Shown here: positions 1 through 6,514 of the stretch, one piece after another
How positions within the stretch are numbered: position 1 is the stretch's first letter
Layout of the letters: each line of letters starts with the position of its first letter
NCBI GenBank assembly: GCA_905193155.1
Contig: CAJJNQ010000049.1
Coordinates: 1 to 17,911 of the forward strand
DNA length: 17,911 bases
Direction: 5' to 3'
From: an uncultured Christensenella sp.
GTDB taxonomy: Bacteria > Bacillota > Clostridia > Christensenellales > UBA1750
Notes under the pieces: model-generated
Seen by the model: only the letters and a program-made list of their open reading frames with translations
Told to the model about the DNA's origin: nothing
Databases searched by the model: none
Made by a program: the position numbers and the translations under genes

Positions 1-1
1 C

Positions 2-88
2 GTCCCTGTCGGGGTCAGCGCCCTACGGGCGCTCGTGGGAGTGGTGCGGAGGGGGAGGTACTCCTCCTCCGCGTCCCCCGTCGGAGAC
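2..88. repeat. GC-rich multi-arm foldable intergenic element (A)
   Basis: This non-coding DNA lies beyond the dnaJ terminator. It contains two hairpins: AGCGCCC-TAC-GGGCGCT at 17-33, and a 12-bp stem at 46-57/61-72 with one G-T pair and a GTA loop. An imperfect outer stem pairs 2-14 with 76-88, with two mismatches. The architecture resembles the better-formed cloverleafs at 5183-5275 and 9697-9796, but there are only two arms and more unpaired bases. It starts at the window edge, so its full extent is unknown. No open reading frame here is convincing. Confidence 0.4.
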
Positions 89-91
89 AGC

Positions 92-134
92 AAAAAGGTC
101 CTGCCCGTATGTTTCCATACGGGCAGGACCTTTT
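92..134 (-). terminator. Intrinsic terminator at the end of the hrcA-grpE-dnaK-dnaJ operon
   Basis: A perfect 15-bp stem (97-111 with 116-130) has a 4-base loop. It is flanked by an A-run (92-96) and a T-run (131-134), so it could work in both directions. It lies 15 bp beyond the dnaJ stop codon, where the chaperone transcript should end. Confidence 0.93.
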
Positions 135-148
135 CTCACTTTCCTGCA

Positions 149-1318
149 TCAATCTTTGAACTTATCGAAGAATTCCTTGACGGATTTCTTAAAGCCTTCG
201 CCGCGGTTCGCTCCGGCGGTCTTGCCGCCCATCGCATCGTCGAACAGGCGCAGCGCCATGCGCTGCTTCTCGTTCAAGCGCTTAGGCACCTCGACGTTCA
301 GCGTCACAAACAGATCGCCGCGCTGCGACGGATTGCGCAGGCTCGGCACGCCCTGTCCCTTGACGCGCAGCACCTGCCCGGGCTGCGTGCCTTCGGTGAT
401 GGTCTGCTTGACGGGCTCCTGCAGGGTTTCGATGGTCAACTCATCGCCCAGCGCCGCCTGCGCAAAGCTGATGTTCATCTCACTGTAAAGGTTCGCGCCG
501 TCTCTGCGGAACTTGCGGTGCGGCCTGACGGAAATGGCGACATACAAATCGCCCGCGCCGCCGCCGCGCTTGCCGGGCTCGCCCTGGCCGCGCAGGGTCA
601 GCGCCTGGCCGTTATCAATGCCCGCGGGGATCGTCACAGTGATGCTGCGCTGACGGCGCACCGTGCCCTTACCGCCGCACTTGGGGCAGGGATCCGGGAT
701 GACCTGACCCGTTCCGCCGCACTTGGGACAGGGCGAAGCGGTGCGCATCGACCCTAACATGGTCTGCTGGATGCGCGTCACCTGGCCGGTGCCGTGGCAC
801 TGATCGCAGGTCTTGGGCGACGTGCCGGGCTTGGCGCCGGTGCCGCCGCACTGTTCGCAGTTCTCGTCACGTGCAATGTTGATCTCCTTCTTGCAGCCGA
901 ACACCGCTTCTTCAAAGCTGATGGTCAGGTTGTAGCGAAGATCGTTGCCGCGCACGGGGCCGTTCTGCGCCTGGCGGGTACTGCCGCCAAAGCCGCCGAA
1001 CCCACCGCCGCCAAAGATGCTCTCAAAAATATCCTCAAATCCGCCCGCGCCGCCGGTATACGACGTATAGCTGCCGTAGTTGCCGCCCGCCGCAGTGGGA
1101 TCTTCATGGCCAAACTGGTCGTAGCGTGCTCTGCGCTGGTCATCGGAAAGCACCTCGTATGCTTCGTTGACCTCCTTAAACGCTTCCTCCGCCGCCTTAT
1201 CGCCCGGGTTCAGATCCGGGTGGTATTTCTTCGCCAAACGGCGGTAAGCGCTCTTGATCTCGGCATCCGACGCACCGCGCTCTACGCCCAGCACCTCGTA
1301 ATAATCGCGTTTTGCCAA
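149..1318 (-). CDS. dnaJ: Chaperone protein DnaJ (Hsp40)
   Basis: DnaJ is the cytoplasmic co-chaperone that delivers unfolded clients to DnaK and stimulates its ATPase. The 389-residue product has the full type I layout. The J domain carries the HPD motif at residues 33-35. A Gly/Phe-rich stretch covers about 80-112. Four CxxCxGxG zinc repeats have cysteine pairs at 154/157, 171/174, 197/200 and 211/214. A C-terminal substrate-binding region follows. The start codon is TTG, read as methionine: an AAGGAGG ribosome binding site lies 8 bases upstream and the next residues (AKRDYYEVLGV) match DnaJ N-termini. It is the last gene of the hrcA operon, 74 bp after dnaK, and is followed by a strong terminator. 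A hairpin lies in the dnaK-dnaJ gap. Confidence 0.98.
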   Translation of the reverse strand: MAKRDYYEVLGVERGASDAEIKSAYRRLAKKYHPDLNPGDKAAEEAFKEVNEAYEVLSDDQRRARYDQFGHEDPTAAGGNYGSYTSYTGGAGGFEDIFESIFGGGGFGGFGGSTRQAQNGPVRGNDLRYNLTISFEEAVFGCKKEINIARDENCEQCGGTGAKPGTSPKTCDQCHGTGQVTRIQQTMLGSMRTASPCPKCGGTGQVIPDPCPKCGGKGTVRRQRSITVTIPAGIDNGQALTLRGQGEPGKRGGGAGDLYVAISVRPHRKFRRDGANLYSEMNISFAQAALGDELTIETLQEPVKQTITEGTQPGQVLRVKGQGVPSLRNPSQRGDLFVTLNVEVPKRLNEKQRMALRLFDDAMGGKTAGANRGEGFKKSVKEFFDKFKD

Positions 1319-1342
1319 AGGTGTTTCCTCCTTACCCGAAAA

Positions 1343-1361
1343 GGAATGACGCAGTCATTCC
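1343..1361 (-). other. Hairpin in the dnaK-dnaJ intergenic gap
   Basis: GGAATGAC and GTCATTCC form a perfect 8-bp stem around a 3-base loop, inside the 74-bp gap between dnaK and dnaJ. There is no T-run after it on the minus strand, so it is not a standard terminator. It could be an mRNA stability or processing element that sets DnaK above DnaJ. That role is inference. Confidence 0.5.
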
Positions 1362-1392
1362 GCGCCATTCCCTTCTTTACCGTTTCGAGCTC

Positions 1393-3222
1393 TTACTTGT
1401 CGTCGTGCACTTCGTAATCGGTCTCGACGTTGCCGTTGGCGTCAGGGCCGGGGTTCGTAGCGCCCGCACCCGGCTGACCGTCCTGCGGCGCCTGCTGCTG
1501 ATAGATCTTGCCGAAGACTTCGTAGGAAACCTGGTTGGTCTTTTCCATCTGCGCCTTAATGGCCTCGACATCGCCGCTGTCCTTTGCCTTGCGCAGCTCT
1601 GCAACAGCATCCTCGACCTTGGCCTTGTCGGCGGGATCGACCTTATCGCCCAGATCCTTCAGCGTCTTCTCGATCTGGTAAGCGGTAGAGTCCGCATTGT
1701 TGACGGTCTCGACCTTCTCCTTGTTCTTCTTATCCTCATCCGCGTACTTCTCCGCATCCGCGACGGCCTTCTTGATGTCCTCCTCGGACAGGTTGGAAGA
1801 AGCGGTGATGGTGATCTTCTGCTCGTTGCCGGTACCCAGATCCTTTGCGGAAACGTGCACAATGCCGTTGGCATCGATATCGAAGGAGACTTCGATCTGC
1901 GGCACGCCGCGGGGTGCGGGAGCAATACCGGTCAGGTTGAAGCGGCCCAGCGTCTTGTTGTAGGCAGCCATCTCACGCTCGCCCTGCAGGACGTGGACCT
2001 CGACCTGCGTCTGGCCGTCCGCAGCGGTGGAGAACACCTGGCTCTTATGCGTGGGGATGGTGGTGTTGCGGTCAATCAGGCGGGTGAACACGCCGCCCAT
2101 GGTCTCAATGCCCAGGGACAGAGGCGTGACATCCAGCAACAGAACGTCCTTGACTTCGCCGCCCAGAACGCCGGCCTGAATGGCCGCGCCGACTGCGACG
2201 CACTCATCGGGGTTGATGCCCTTGAAGGGCTCCTTGCCGGTCGCCGCCTTGACAGCTTCCTGCACAGCGGGGATACGGGTGGAACCGCCGACCAAGATAA
2301 CCTTGTCGATATCGTTGGCGGTCAGGCTCGCGTCGGACAGCGCCTGACGCAGAGGCTTGATGGTATCTTCCACCAGATCAGCGGTCAGTTCATTGAACTT
2401 TGCGCGGGTCAGGGTGATGTCCAAATGCTTGGGGCCGGAGGCATCCATCGTGATGAAGGGCTGATTGATGTTGGTGCTCATCACGCCGGACAGCTCAATC
2501 TTGGCCTTTTCCGCAGCATCCTTCAGGCGCTGCATGGCCTGACGATCCTTGGACAGGTCAATGCCCTCGGTGCGCTTGAACTCCGCAACCAGGTAGTCCA
2601 TGATGCGCTGGTCGAAGTCATCGCCGCCCAAGTGGGTGTTGCCGTTGGTGGACAGCACTTCGAACACGCCGTCGCCGATATCCAGAATCGAGACATCGAA
2701 GGTACCGCCGCCCAGGTCGTAGACCAGGATCTTGTGGCTGCCCTCCTTATCCATGCCGTAGGCCAGAGAAGCGGCCGTGGGCTCATTGACGATACGCAGG
2801 ACTTCCAGGCCGGCGATACGGCCGGCATCCTTGGTCGCCTGACGCTGAGAGTCGTTGAAGTACGCGGGAACGGTGATGACGGCCTGCGTCACCGGCTCAC
2901 CCAGATAAGCTTCCGCATCCGCCTTCAGCTTCTGAAGAATCATGGCGGAGATTTCGGGCGGCGTATAGGACTTGCCGTCGATGGTTACTTTTTCATTGGT
3001 GCCCATCTTACGCTTGATGGAAATAATGGTGCGGTCGGGGTTGACAACCGCCTGACGCTTAGCAATCTGACCGACCATGCGCTCGCCATTCTTGGCGAAG
3101 GCCACAACGGACGGCGTGGTGCGCGCGCCTTCGGGGTTGGTAATGACAACGGGTTCGCCGCCTTCCATAACGGCGACACAGGAGTTGGTCGTACCAAGGT
3201 CAATACCGATAATCTTGCTCAT
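1393..3222 (-). CDS. dnaK: Chaperone protein DnaK (Hsp70)
   Basis: DnaK is the ATP-dependent Hsp70 that binds exposed hydrophobic segments in the cytoplasm, cycling with DnaJ and GrpE. At 609 residues it has the N-terminal phosphate loop (GIDLGTTNS, residues 6-14), the VYDLGGGTFDVSIL signature and the VILVGGSTRIP signature. A substrate-binding domain and a Gly/Pro/Asn-rich, acidic tail follow. It lacks the insertion in the first ATPase lobe found in Gram-negative DnaK, which supports a Firmicutes origin. An AAGGAGG ribosome binding site lies 7 bases before the ATG. It sits 54 bp after grpE and 74 bp before dnaJ, with no separate CIRCE or clear promoter of its own, so it should be transcribed from the hrcA promoter. 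Confidence 0.99.
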   Translation of the reverse strand: MSKIIGIDLGTTNSCVAVMEGGEPVVITNPEGARTTPSVVAFAKNGERMVGQIAKRQAVVNPDRTIISIKRKMGTNEKVTIDGKSYTPPEISAMILQKLKADAEAYLGEPVTQAVITVPAYFNDSQRQATKDAGRIAGLEVLRIVNEPTAASLAYGMDKEGSHKILVYDLGGGTFDVSILDIGDGVFEVLSTNGNTHLGGDDFDQRIMDYLVAEFKRTEGIDLSKDRQAMQRLKDAAEKAKIELSGVMSTNINQPFITMDASGPKHLDITLTRAKFNELTADLVEDTIKPLRQALSDASLTANDIDKVILVGGSTRIPAVQEAVKAATGKEPFKGINPDECVAVGAAIQAGVLGGEVKDVLLLDVTPLSLGIETMGGVFTRLIDRNTTIPTHKSQVFSTAADGQTQVEVHVLQGEREMAAYNKTLGRFNLTGIAPAPRGVPQIEVSFDIDANGIVHVSAKDLGTGNEQKITITASSNLSEEDIKKAVADAEKYADEDKKNKEKVETVNNADSTAYQIEKTLKDLGDKVDPADKAKVEDAVAELRKAKDSGDVEAIKAQMEKTNQVSYEVFGKIYQQQAPQDGQPGAGATNPGPDANGNVETDYEVHDDK

Positions 3223-3276
3223 AAAGAAGCCTCCTTCAAAACCATAAAACTGGATTGTTTACTTTAAGTTGGATTT

Positions 3277-3885
3277 TTAGTTTGCCACGCGAACCATCGC
3301 ATAGCGGACAACCTTGCCCTTAACGGCAAAGCCGGTCTGGAAGCATTCGACGATGGTGCCTTCGGGGTGTTCCTCGTCGGCCTCCGTCATCATCACAGCG
3401 TTGTGCTTTTCAGGATCAAACACCGTGCCGGGCGCGGCTTCCACGCGCTCCAGGCCCATTTTATTGAGCGCTTCCTCAAAGCCGCGGAGGGTCATCTCCA
3501 CGCCCTTGAGCAGGCTGCCCTCCTCGCCGGCCTTCTTTGCGGCGTCCAGCGCGCGCTCGAGGTTATCCAGCGAGGGGAGAATCTCCTTGATCGTTTCGCG
3601 CACAGTGTCGTCTGCGACCTCGGTGCGCAGGGAGGCGTTGCGCTTGCGGTAGTTATCGAAATCCGCCTGCACGCGCTGCGCCATGGAAAGGTATTCGTCG
3701 CGCTTGGCCTCTGCCGATTTGACGAAGGCGTTGAGCTCTTCCAGCTTCGCACGGGTGACGGTGACGCTGTCTTCGCTCTTTTCCTGTCCGGCCGCCTGAT
3801 TTTCATCAGCCTGCTTTTCGGCGGCTGCCTGTTCGGGCTGCGCCGCCTCGGGCGCGTTTTTCTTCTTATTATCTTTATCCTTCAT
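3277..3885 (-). CDS. grpE: Nucleotide exchange factor GrpE
   Basis: GrpE releases ADP from DnaK and resets the chaperone cycle. The product has 202 residues. A low-complexity, charged and Ala/Gln-rich N-terminus (about 1-55) leads into a long coiled-coil helix. The family core (RVQADFDNYRKRNASLR, then ILPSLDNLERAL) and the beta-domain ending (GFAVKGKVVRYAMVRVAN) follow. The gene starts inside the last codons of hrcA (11-bp overlap), which implies translational coupling. The ribosome binding site, GAGGAG just before AAAA-ATG, lies within the hrcA coding sequence. The order hrcA-grpE-dnaK-dnaJ is the standard Firmicutes arrangement. Confidence 0.98.
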   Translation of the reverse strand: MKDKDNKKKNAPEAAQPEQAAAEKQADENQAAGQEKSEDSVTVTRAKLEELNAFVKSAEAKRDEYLSMAQRVQADFDNYRKRNASLRTEVADDTVRETIKEILPSLDNLERALDAAKKAGEEGSLLKGVEMTLRGFEEALNKMGLERVEAAPGTVFDPEKHNAVMMTEADEEHPEGTIVECFQTGFAVKGKVVRYAMVRVAN

Positions 3886-4927
3886 TTTTCTCCTCTTTCT
3901 GCTGATCCGCCGATCCTTTCTGAGGAATCAGCGCCTCATTCATCACTTTTTTCATGGCTTCCAGCACGGCGATCACGCGGGAATACTGCATCCGGGTCGG
4001 CCCCAGGATGCCCATCGTTCCCACGCCTCCGCCGACGCGGTAGGAAACCGTGACCAGAGAACAATCGGAGATGCCCGCGTCGGAAAGCTCCGGGCCGATG
4101 GCCACGGAAAACTCGACGCCAGAGCGCTGCGTCAGCAGCTTTGCCAGCTTATCCTGCGTCTCCAGCGTGGACAGCAGACTGCGCGCACGCTCCACATCGC
4201 TGTATTCCGGATGGGAAAGCATTCGCGCGGCGCCGGCCACGTGAACCGATTTGGGATCGGGCTGCATCTGCCTTTGCAGCTGATCGATCAGCTGCGCAAA
4301 CAGTTCTTTCTGCCCTGTCATCTCGCTGCACATTTCCTGCATCACGGCGGGAATCTGCGCCGCATCGCGGCCGCCGAGCTTCTCGGTGAGCATATTGCTG
4401 ATGGCATAGAGGTGATCGGGCGTTACGCCCGCGGGAATGCGAATGACGGAATCCTTGTGGACGCCCTCCGCCGTGACGGTGACCATCAAGGCGGTGGTGT
4501 CGGTCAGCGGCACCAGCTGGATGCGCTTTAAGTTGCGCATCTGCGGCGCGATCATCACCGACGTATAATCCGTCAGCTCCGACAGCGCCTGCGTGGCCGA
4601 TGTCAGCACGTCCTCCATCTGCCCCATCCGGCGGGAGAACAGCTTCCGTAGAAGTGAATACTCCGTCGGCGGGAGCGAACCTACACGCATGATCTGATCG
4701 ACATACAACCGATAAGCGCGGTAGGAAGGGATGCGCCCTGCCGAGGTATGCGGCGATGCCAGATACCCCAGTTCTTCCAGGTCGCTCATCTCATTGCGGA
4801 TGGTCGCCGAGGAAAGACCCATGCCCTGCTTGCGGGAGATCGTGCGGGAGCCGACGGGCATAGCCGTTGTGATGTAGTCATCGATAATGGCCTGAAGGAT
4901 TTTATACTTCCTTTCGTCCAGATCCAT
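3875..4927 (-). CDS. hrcA: Heat-inducible transcription repressor HrcA
   Basis: HrcA is the repressor of class I heat-shock genes. It binds the CIRCE inverted repeat and in characterised species needs the GroE chaperonin for activity. The 350-residue product has the N-terminal winged-helix domain (MDLDERKYKILQAIIDDYI, then RTISRKQGMGLSSATIRNEM, about 1-75), then the GAF-like and C-terminal HrcA domains, ending in a charged Lys/Glu tail. The start is supported by AAAGGAG 11 bases upstream and by the conserved N-terminus. It is the first gene of the operon and lies directly behind its own CIRCE operator, so autoregulation is expected. It overlaps grpE by 11 bp. Confidence 0.98.
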   Translation of the reverse strand: MDLDERKYKILQAIIDDYITTAMPVGSRTISRKQGMGLSSATIRNEMSDLEELGYLASPHTSAGRIPSYRAYRLYVDQIMRVGSLPPTEYSLLRKLFSRRMGQMEDVLTSATQALSELTDYTSVMIAPQMRNLKRIQLVPLTDTTALMVTVTAEGVHKDSVIRIPAGVTPDHLYAISNMLTEKLGGRDAAQIPAVMQEMCSEMTGQKELFAQLIDQLQRQMQPDPKSVHVAGAARMLSHPEYSDVERARSLLSTLETQDKLAKLLTQRSGVEFSVAIGPELSDAGISDCSLVTVSYRVGGGVGTMGILGPTRMQYSRVIAVLEAMKKVMNEALIPQKGSADQQKEEKNEG

Positions 4928-4964
4928 GCTCCATCCGACTCCTTTCTGCCTTTCGGGCTTCCTG

Positions 4965-4991
4965 TTAGCACTCTCATTAGTCGAGTGCTAA
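4965..4991 (-). promoter_or_regulatory. CIRCE operator for HrcA
   Basis: TTAGCACTC - 9 bases - GAGTGCTAA is a perfect match to the CIRCE consensus. It lies just downstream of the -10 box of the hrcA promoter, at the beginning of the predicted transcript and 38 bp before the hrcA start codon. HrcA binding here should block transcription of hrcA-grpE-dnaK-dnaJ outside heat stress. Confidence 0.98.
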
Positions 4992-5002
4992 CTTATGATG
5001 CT

Positions 5003-5031
5003 AGTATAGCGCCAACCGCAAAACTTGTCAA
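5003..5031 (-). promoter_or_regulatory. SigA-type promoter of the hrcA operon
   Basis: Read on the minus strand, TTGACA (5026-5031) is followed by a 17-base spacer and TATACT (5003-5008), which is near consensus. The 35 bases upstream of the -35 box are rich in A- and T-tracts and may act as an UP element. Transcription should start near 4996, placing CIRCE at the 5' end of the mRNA with a leader of about 69 bases. Confidence 0.92.
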
Positions 5032-5182
5032 TACGTTTATGGAAAAAAACTTACGAATTTTTTTGCAGCCCTTTGCCGTTTCTCAGTTTGCCTGATTTCT
5101 CCCCCTTTTATACGAAGAAGCGCCGTTCTACAATCGAAAGGGCGACGGGGGTTCCTCTATCGATGTTGCAGCGCACCCCGGA
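5032..5182. other. Non-coding stretch between the hrcA promoter and the cloverleaf element
   Basis: No gene is seen here. The first part (about 5032-5066) consists of A/T tracts abutting the hrcA -35 box. The rest is mixed sequence with no clear open frame, promoter or terminator. Together with 4928-5031 and 5183-5362 it makes up the 435-bp hemW-hrcA gap. Confidence 0.5.
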
Positions 5183-5275
5183 GGCAGGGCACCCCGCGTC
5201 CGCCGAAACGGCGGCTGCGGTGCGCGGAACGCGCACCGCAGGCTCAGCTTCGCTGAGCACGCGGCGTGCCCTGCC
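5183..5275. repeat. Perfect four-way cloverleaf element (B)
   Basis: This 93-base segment folds completely. The outer stem pairs 5183-5192 with 5266-5275 (GGCAGGGCAC/GTGCCCTGCC) and 5194-5199 with 5259-5264 (CCGCGT/ACGCGG), separated by one C-C mismatch. It encloses three perfect hairpins that abut each other: 5200-5214 (6 bp, AAA loop), 5215-5241 (12 bp, GAA loop) and 5242-5258 (7 bp, TTC loop). No base is left unpaired at the junction. It lies between hemW and hrcA with no coding potential recognised. It could be a mobile structured repeat (REP/MITE-like) or a structured RNA. Which is not decided by the sequence. Confidence 0.75.
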
Positions 5276-5315
5276 GGTTTGTGCTCCGACCCGGCCGAGT
5301 GCGAAGAGGGGGGGT

Positions 5316-5340
5316 GCGGGGGGCCCGTCCGGCCCCCCGC
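5316..5340 (-). terminator. GC-only hairpin downstream of hemW, possible terminator
   Basis: GCGGGGGGCC and GGCCCCCCGC form a perfect 10-bp stem around a 5-base loop, 22 bp beyond the hemW stop codon. There is no T-run after it on the minus strand, so it lacks half of an intrinsic terminator. It may instead protect the hemW mRNA 3' end, or be an accessory hairpin of the neighbouring cloverleaf. Confidence 0.4.
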
Positions 5341-5362
5341 TTCTTCCCCGTTTCTCCCCGCC

Positions 5363-6454
5363 TCACTCCGGCATCAGCTCTTCCAATATCGCGTTCATCA
5401 CGTCCATGCCGCGCGGCGTCAGCCATACCCGGCGCTCACTTTCGCACATCAACCCTTGTGTGCAAAAGCGTTCGATTCCTTCACGGAAACGCTTCCACGC
5501 GCCCGGCGACAGTGTCACACCCTCCACCATCCGCAGGCCCAGCATCAGCTCTTCAAACTCCGCATCCTGCCGCGTCAGTCTTTCTTCCGATACAAACGGC
5601 GCGCCCTTCATATATTCTTCCAACCCGGCAACATTCGCCCGGCGCAGATTGCCTTCCAGCGAATGCGCCGCGCAGCCCAGTCCGATATAGTCCCGCCGTG
5701 TCCAATACCCGACGTTGTGCCGGCAGGCGCAGCCCGGCTTGGCATAATTGGAAACCTCGTAACGGTAGAGCCCGTGCGCTTTCAGAATCTGCACCGTGCT
5801 CTCCTGCATCGCCAGCTCTTCCTCCTCGCTTGGGCGGGGCAGCTTCCCCTGTTCATCCAGATTGCCGAAGGGCGTGCCCTCCGCCACCGTCAGTGCATAG
5901 CAGGAGAGGTGCCACGGGTTCAGCGCCATCACCTCCCGCAGCGACTGCTCCCACATCTCCACCGTCTGCCCCGGCAGCGCATACATCAAATCTGCCGACA
6001 GATTCCGTATCCCCGCCGCGCGCGCCATTTCAAAGGTCTGCTCCGCCTGCGCAAAATCATGAATCCGCCCGATTTTTTTCAGCAGCTCCGGCTGCACGGT
6101 CTGCACCCCGACGCTGAGCCGGTTCACACCGCCCTCCGCCGCCGCATCCAACCATTGCGGCGTGACGGTGCCGGGATTGGCTTCCGAGCTGATCTCGCAA
6201 TGTTCCGTCAGGTCATACCGCTCCCGGATGGCGCGCAGCAGACGGGAAAGCTCCCCCGCCGACAGCAGAGACGGCGTTCCCCCGCCGAAGAATACCGAAC
6301 TGACGCGCTCCCGCGACGGCCGGCGATCCATCTCCGCAATCAACGCATCCACATAGCGCGGCATCGCCGCCTCGCACCCCGCATAGGACACAAAGTCGCA
6401 ATAGGCGCATTTGCGCACGCAAAAGGGAATGTGCAGATAGAGCATCAGGCTCAT
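5363..6454 (-). CDS. hemW: Radical SAM heme chaperone HemW (HemN-like)
   Basis: HemW is a radical-SAM protein related to oxygen-independent coproporphyrinogen oxidase, but it acts in heme trafficking. The 363-residue product begins with the family N-terminus (LYLHIPFCVRKCAYCDF), with cysteines 12, 16 and 19 forming the CxxxCxxC 4Fe-4S site. FFGGGTPS and the SVGVQT segment of the SAM barrel follow, then the HNVGYW and GLGCAAHS motifs and the C-terminal HemN domain. GGAGG lies 7 bases before the ATG. The gene lies 60 bp downstream of lepA and upstream of hrcA, the order known from Bacillus. An apparent terminator stands between lepA and the hemW ribosome binding site. Whether it is HemW or a true HemN cannot be fully settled here, but context and length favour HemW. 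Confidence 0.93.
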   Translation of the reverse strand: MSLMLYLHIPFCVRKCAYCDFVSYAGCEAAMPRYVDALIAEMDRRPSRERVSSVFFGGGTPSLLSAGELSRLLRAIRERYDLTEHCEISSEANPGTVTPQWLDAAAEGGVNRLSVGVQTVQPELLKKIGRIHDFAQAEQTFEMARAAGIRNLSADLMYALPGQTVEMWEQSLREVMALNPWHLSCYALTVAEGTPFGNLDEQGKLPRPSEEEELAMQESTVQILKAHGLYRYEVSNYAKPGCACRHNVGYWTRRDYIGLGCAAHSLEGNLRRANVAGLEEYMKGAPFVSEERLTRQDAEFEELMLGLRMVEGVTLSPGAWKRFREGIERFCTQGLMCESERRVWLTPRGMDVMNAILEELMPE

Positions 6455-6472
6455 ATTCTTTCCTCCGCTTCA

Positions 6473-6510
6473 AAAAAAGCGCCCGAAGCCATGCCTCAGG
6501 GCGCTTTTTT
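6473..6510 (-). terminator. Intrinsic terminator after lepA
   Basis: A 12-bp perfect stem (6473-6484 with 6499-6510) has six A/T pairs at its base, and inner bases that extend it with a G-U pair. The T-run on the minus strand is part of the stem. It lies 4 bp beyond the lepA stop and ends about 10 bases before the hemW GGAGG site, so hemW can be reached only by read-through or from a promoter inside lepA. Confidence 0.85.
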
Positions 6511-6514
6511 GATT

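Noticed and set aside
1312..3267. A 651-codon open frame on the plus strand opposite dnaK
   Set aside because: Antisense of dnaK in GC-rich genomes often stays open, and such frames have been misannotated as NAD-glutamate dehydrogenase. The minus strand is unmistakably DnaK.
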